From Acidobacteriota bacterium (lineage in GTDB: Bacteria > Acidobacteriota > Terriglobia > Terriglobales > Acidobacteriaceae): a stretch of DNA of 5,578 nucleotides. The translations under genes were made by a program, and so were the position numbers. The notes under the pieces were generated by a model. It worked only from the letters and a program-made list of their open reading frames with translations, was not told the origin of the DNA and made no database searches. Numbering within the stretch: the first letter of the stretch is position 1; every line of letters starts with the position of its first letter. Positions 4,988 through 5,578 of the stretch are shown piece by piece. Where the stretch lies: contig QHZX01000090.1 in assembly GCA_003224835.1 (NCBI GenBank), forward strand, positions 1 to 5,578. Direction: 5' to 3'.

Positions 4988-5578
4988 TCAGATCCGCATC
5001 GGCATAACGATGTAGCGGTACTTGTAGTCTTCGCTGTTGGCGGGGCGGAGCTGGCCGGCGGATTGGGAGTCTTTGAGTTCCAGGCGAACGTCTCCAGCCC
5101 CCGCAGCCTTCAGGAAGTCGATGATGTACTGGGCATTGAAGCCAATAGTGAGTGACTCGCCGTTGTAGTCGGTTTCTATTGAGTCTTCGGATTCGCCGGT
5201 TTCGGTCGATGACGCTGAAAGCTTCAATTCGCCCTTTTCCAGCTTCAATCGCACTGCCCGGGAGCGCTCGTCAGCAAACTGGGCGACGCGCGAAATGGCT
5301 GCTCCCAAGTCTTCACCGTGCAATGAAATGATTCGGCTGTTGTCCTTGGGAAGGACAGCTTCGAAATTGGGGAACTGGCCGGTGAGTTGGCGCGAGGTCA
5401 GAAGCCGCTGCCCGATCCGGAAGAATAGCGTCGATTCATCTTTCGCGAATTCAATGGTCTCGACGTCCGTGGAGTCCACCAAAGACCTCAGCTCATCCAT
5501 TGCCTTCTTCGGTACGAGGGTTTTCAGTTCCCCTGAGACGCCTTCGAACTTCTGGCCATTGCGTTCCACGTGCGCCAA
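4988..5578 (-). CDS. dnaN: DNA polymerase III beta subunit (sliding clamp), C-terminal part
   Basis: The frame runs off the right edge and ends at TGA 4988-4990, leaving about 196 residues of a protein that is usually about 370. DnaN forms the ring-shaped dimer that holds the replicative polymerase on DNA. The visible part covers most of domain II and all of domain III. Landmarks are LTGQFPNFEAVLPKDN (about 65-80), FADERSRAVRLKLEKGELKL (about 96-115), ESLTIGFNAQYIIDFLKA (about 140-157) and the hallmark C-terminus YIVMPMRI, which forms part of the pocket that binds polymerase and other clamp partners. The TTG at the window edge is an internal codon. dnaN commonly follows dnaA, so the replication origin may lie to the right, but neither is in view. 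No sign of truncation or frameshift. Confidence 0.96.
   Translation of the reverse strand: MAHVERNGQKFEGVSGELKTLVPKKAMDELRSLVDSTDVETIEFAKDESTLFFRIGQRLLTSRQLTGQFPNFEAVLPKDNSRIISLHGEDLGAAISRVAQFADERSRAVRLKLEKGELKLSASSTETGESEDSIETDYNGESLTIGFNAQYIIDFLKAAGAGDVRLELKDSQSAGQLRPANSEDYKYRYIVMPMRI

Overview
The window looks like chromosomal DNA of an acidobacterium (class Terriglobia / Koribacter-like). This is an inference from three things: the gene types (hopanoid radical-SAM HpnH, a secreted lactonase, MscL with a zinc-ribbon tail, an orphan VirB10-like secreted protein), the roughly 55% GC coding style, and the short hairpin repeats between genes, which resemble those I associate with this phylum. 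No phage, transposase, CRISPR, rRNA or tRNA gene was found.

Layout. On the plus strand, 1-513 is the 3' end of hpnH. A 141-bp spacer made mostly of two hairpin elements follows, then an unrecognised 140-residue cytoplasmic protein (655-1077). A perfect 8-bp hairpin (1083-1102) sits at the convergent junction with the minus-strand genes. On the minus strand, read right to left, come the 3' end of dnaN (5578-4988), a 190-bp spacer, a secreted two-part protein (4797-3847), a 364-bp non-coding spacer with repeats and a promoter (3846-3483), and then a compact cluster: mscL (3482-3066), a secreted PsbP/Mog1-like protein of unknown function (3019-2321), and a secreted beta-propeller lactonase (2324-1113). 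The last two overlap by ATGA.

How the genes work together. hpnH makes adenosylhopane for hopanoid lipids, and the small protein after it may be co-transcribed. The mscL cluster encodes one inner-membrane channel and two probably exported proteins, so a shared cell-envelope theme is possible but unproven. dnaN encodes the replication sliding clamp; its 5' end, and perhaps dnaA and the origin, lie beyond the right edge. No clearly new multi-gene system is visible. The items most worth a second look are the zinc-ribbon MscL, the two unassigned secreted proteins, the unknown protein next to hpnH, and the hairpin repeats.
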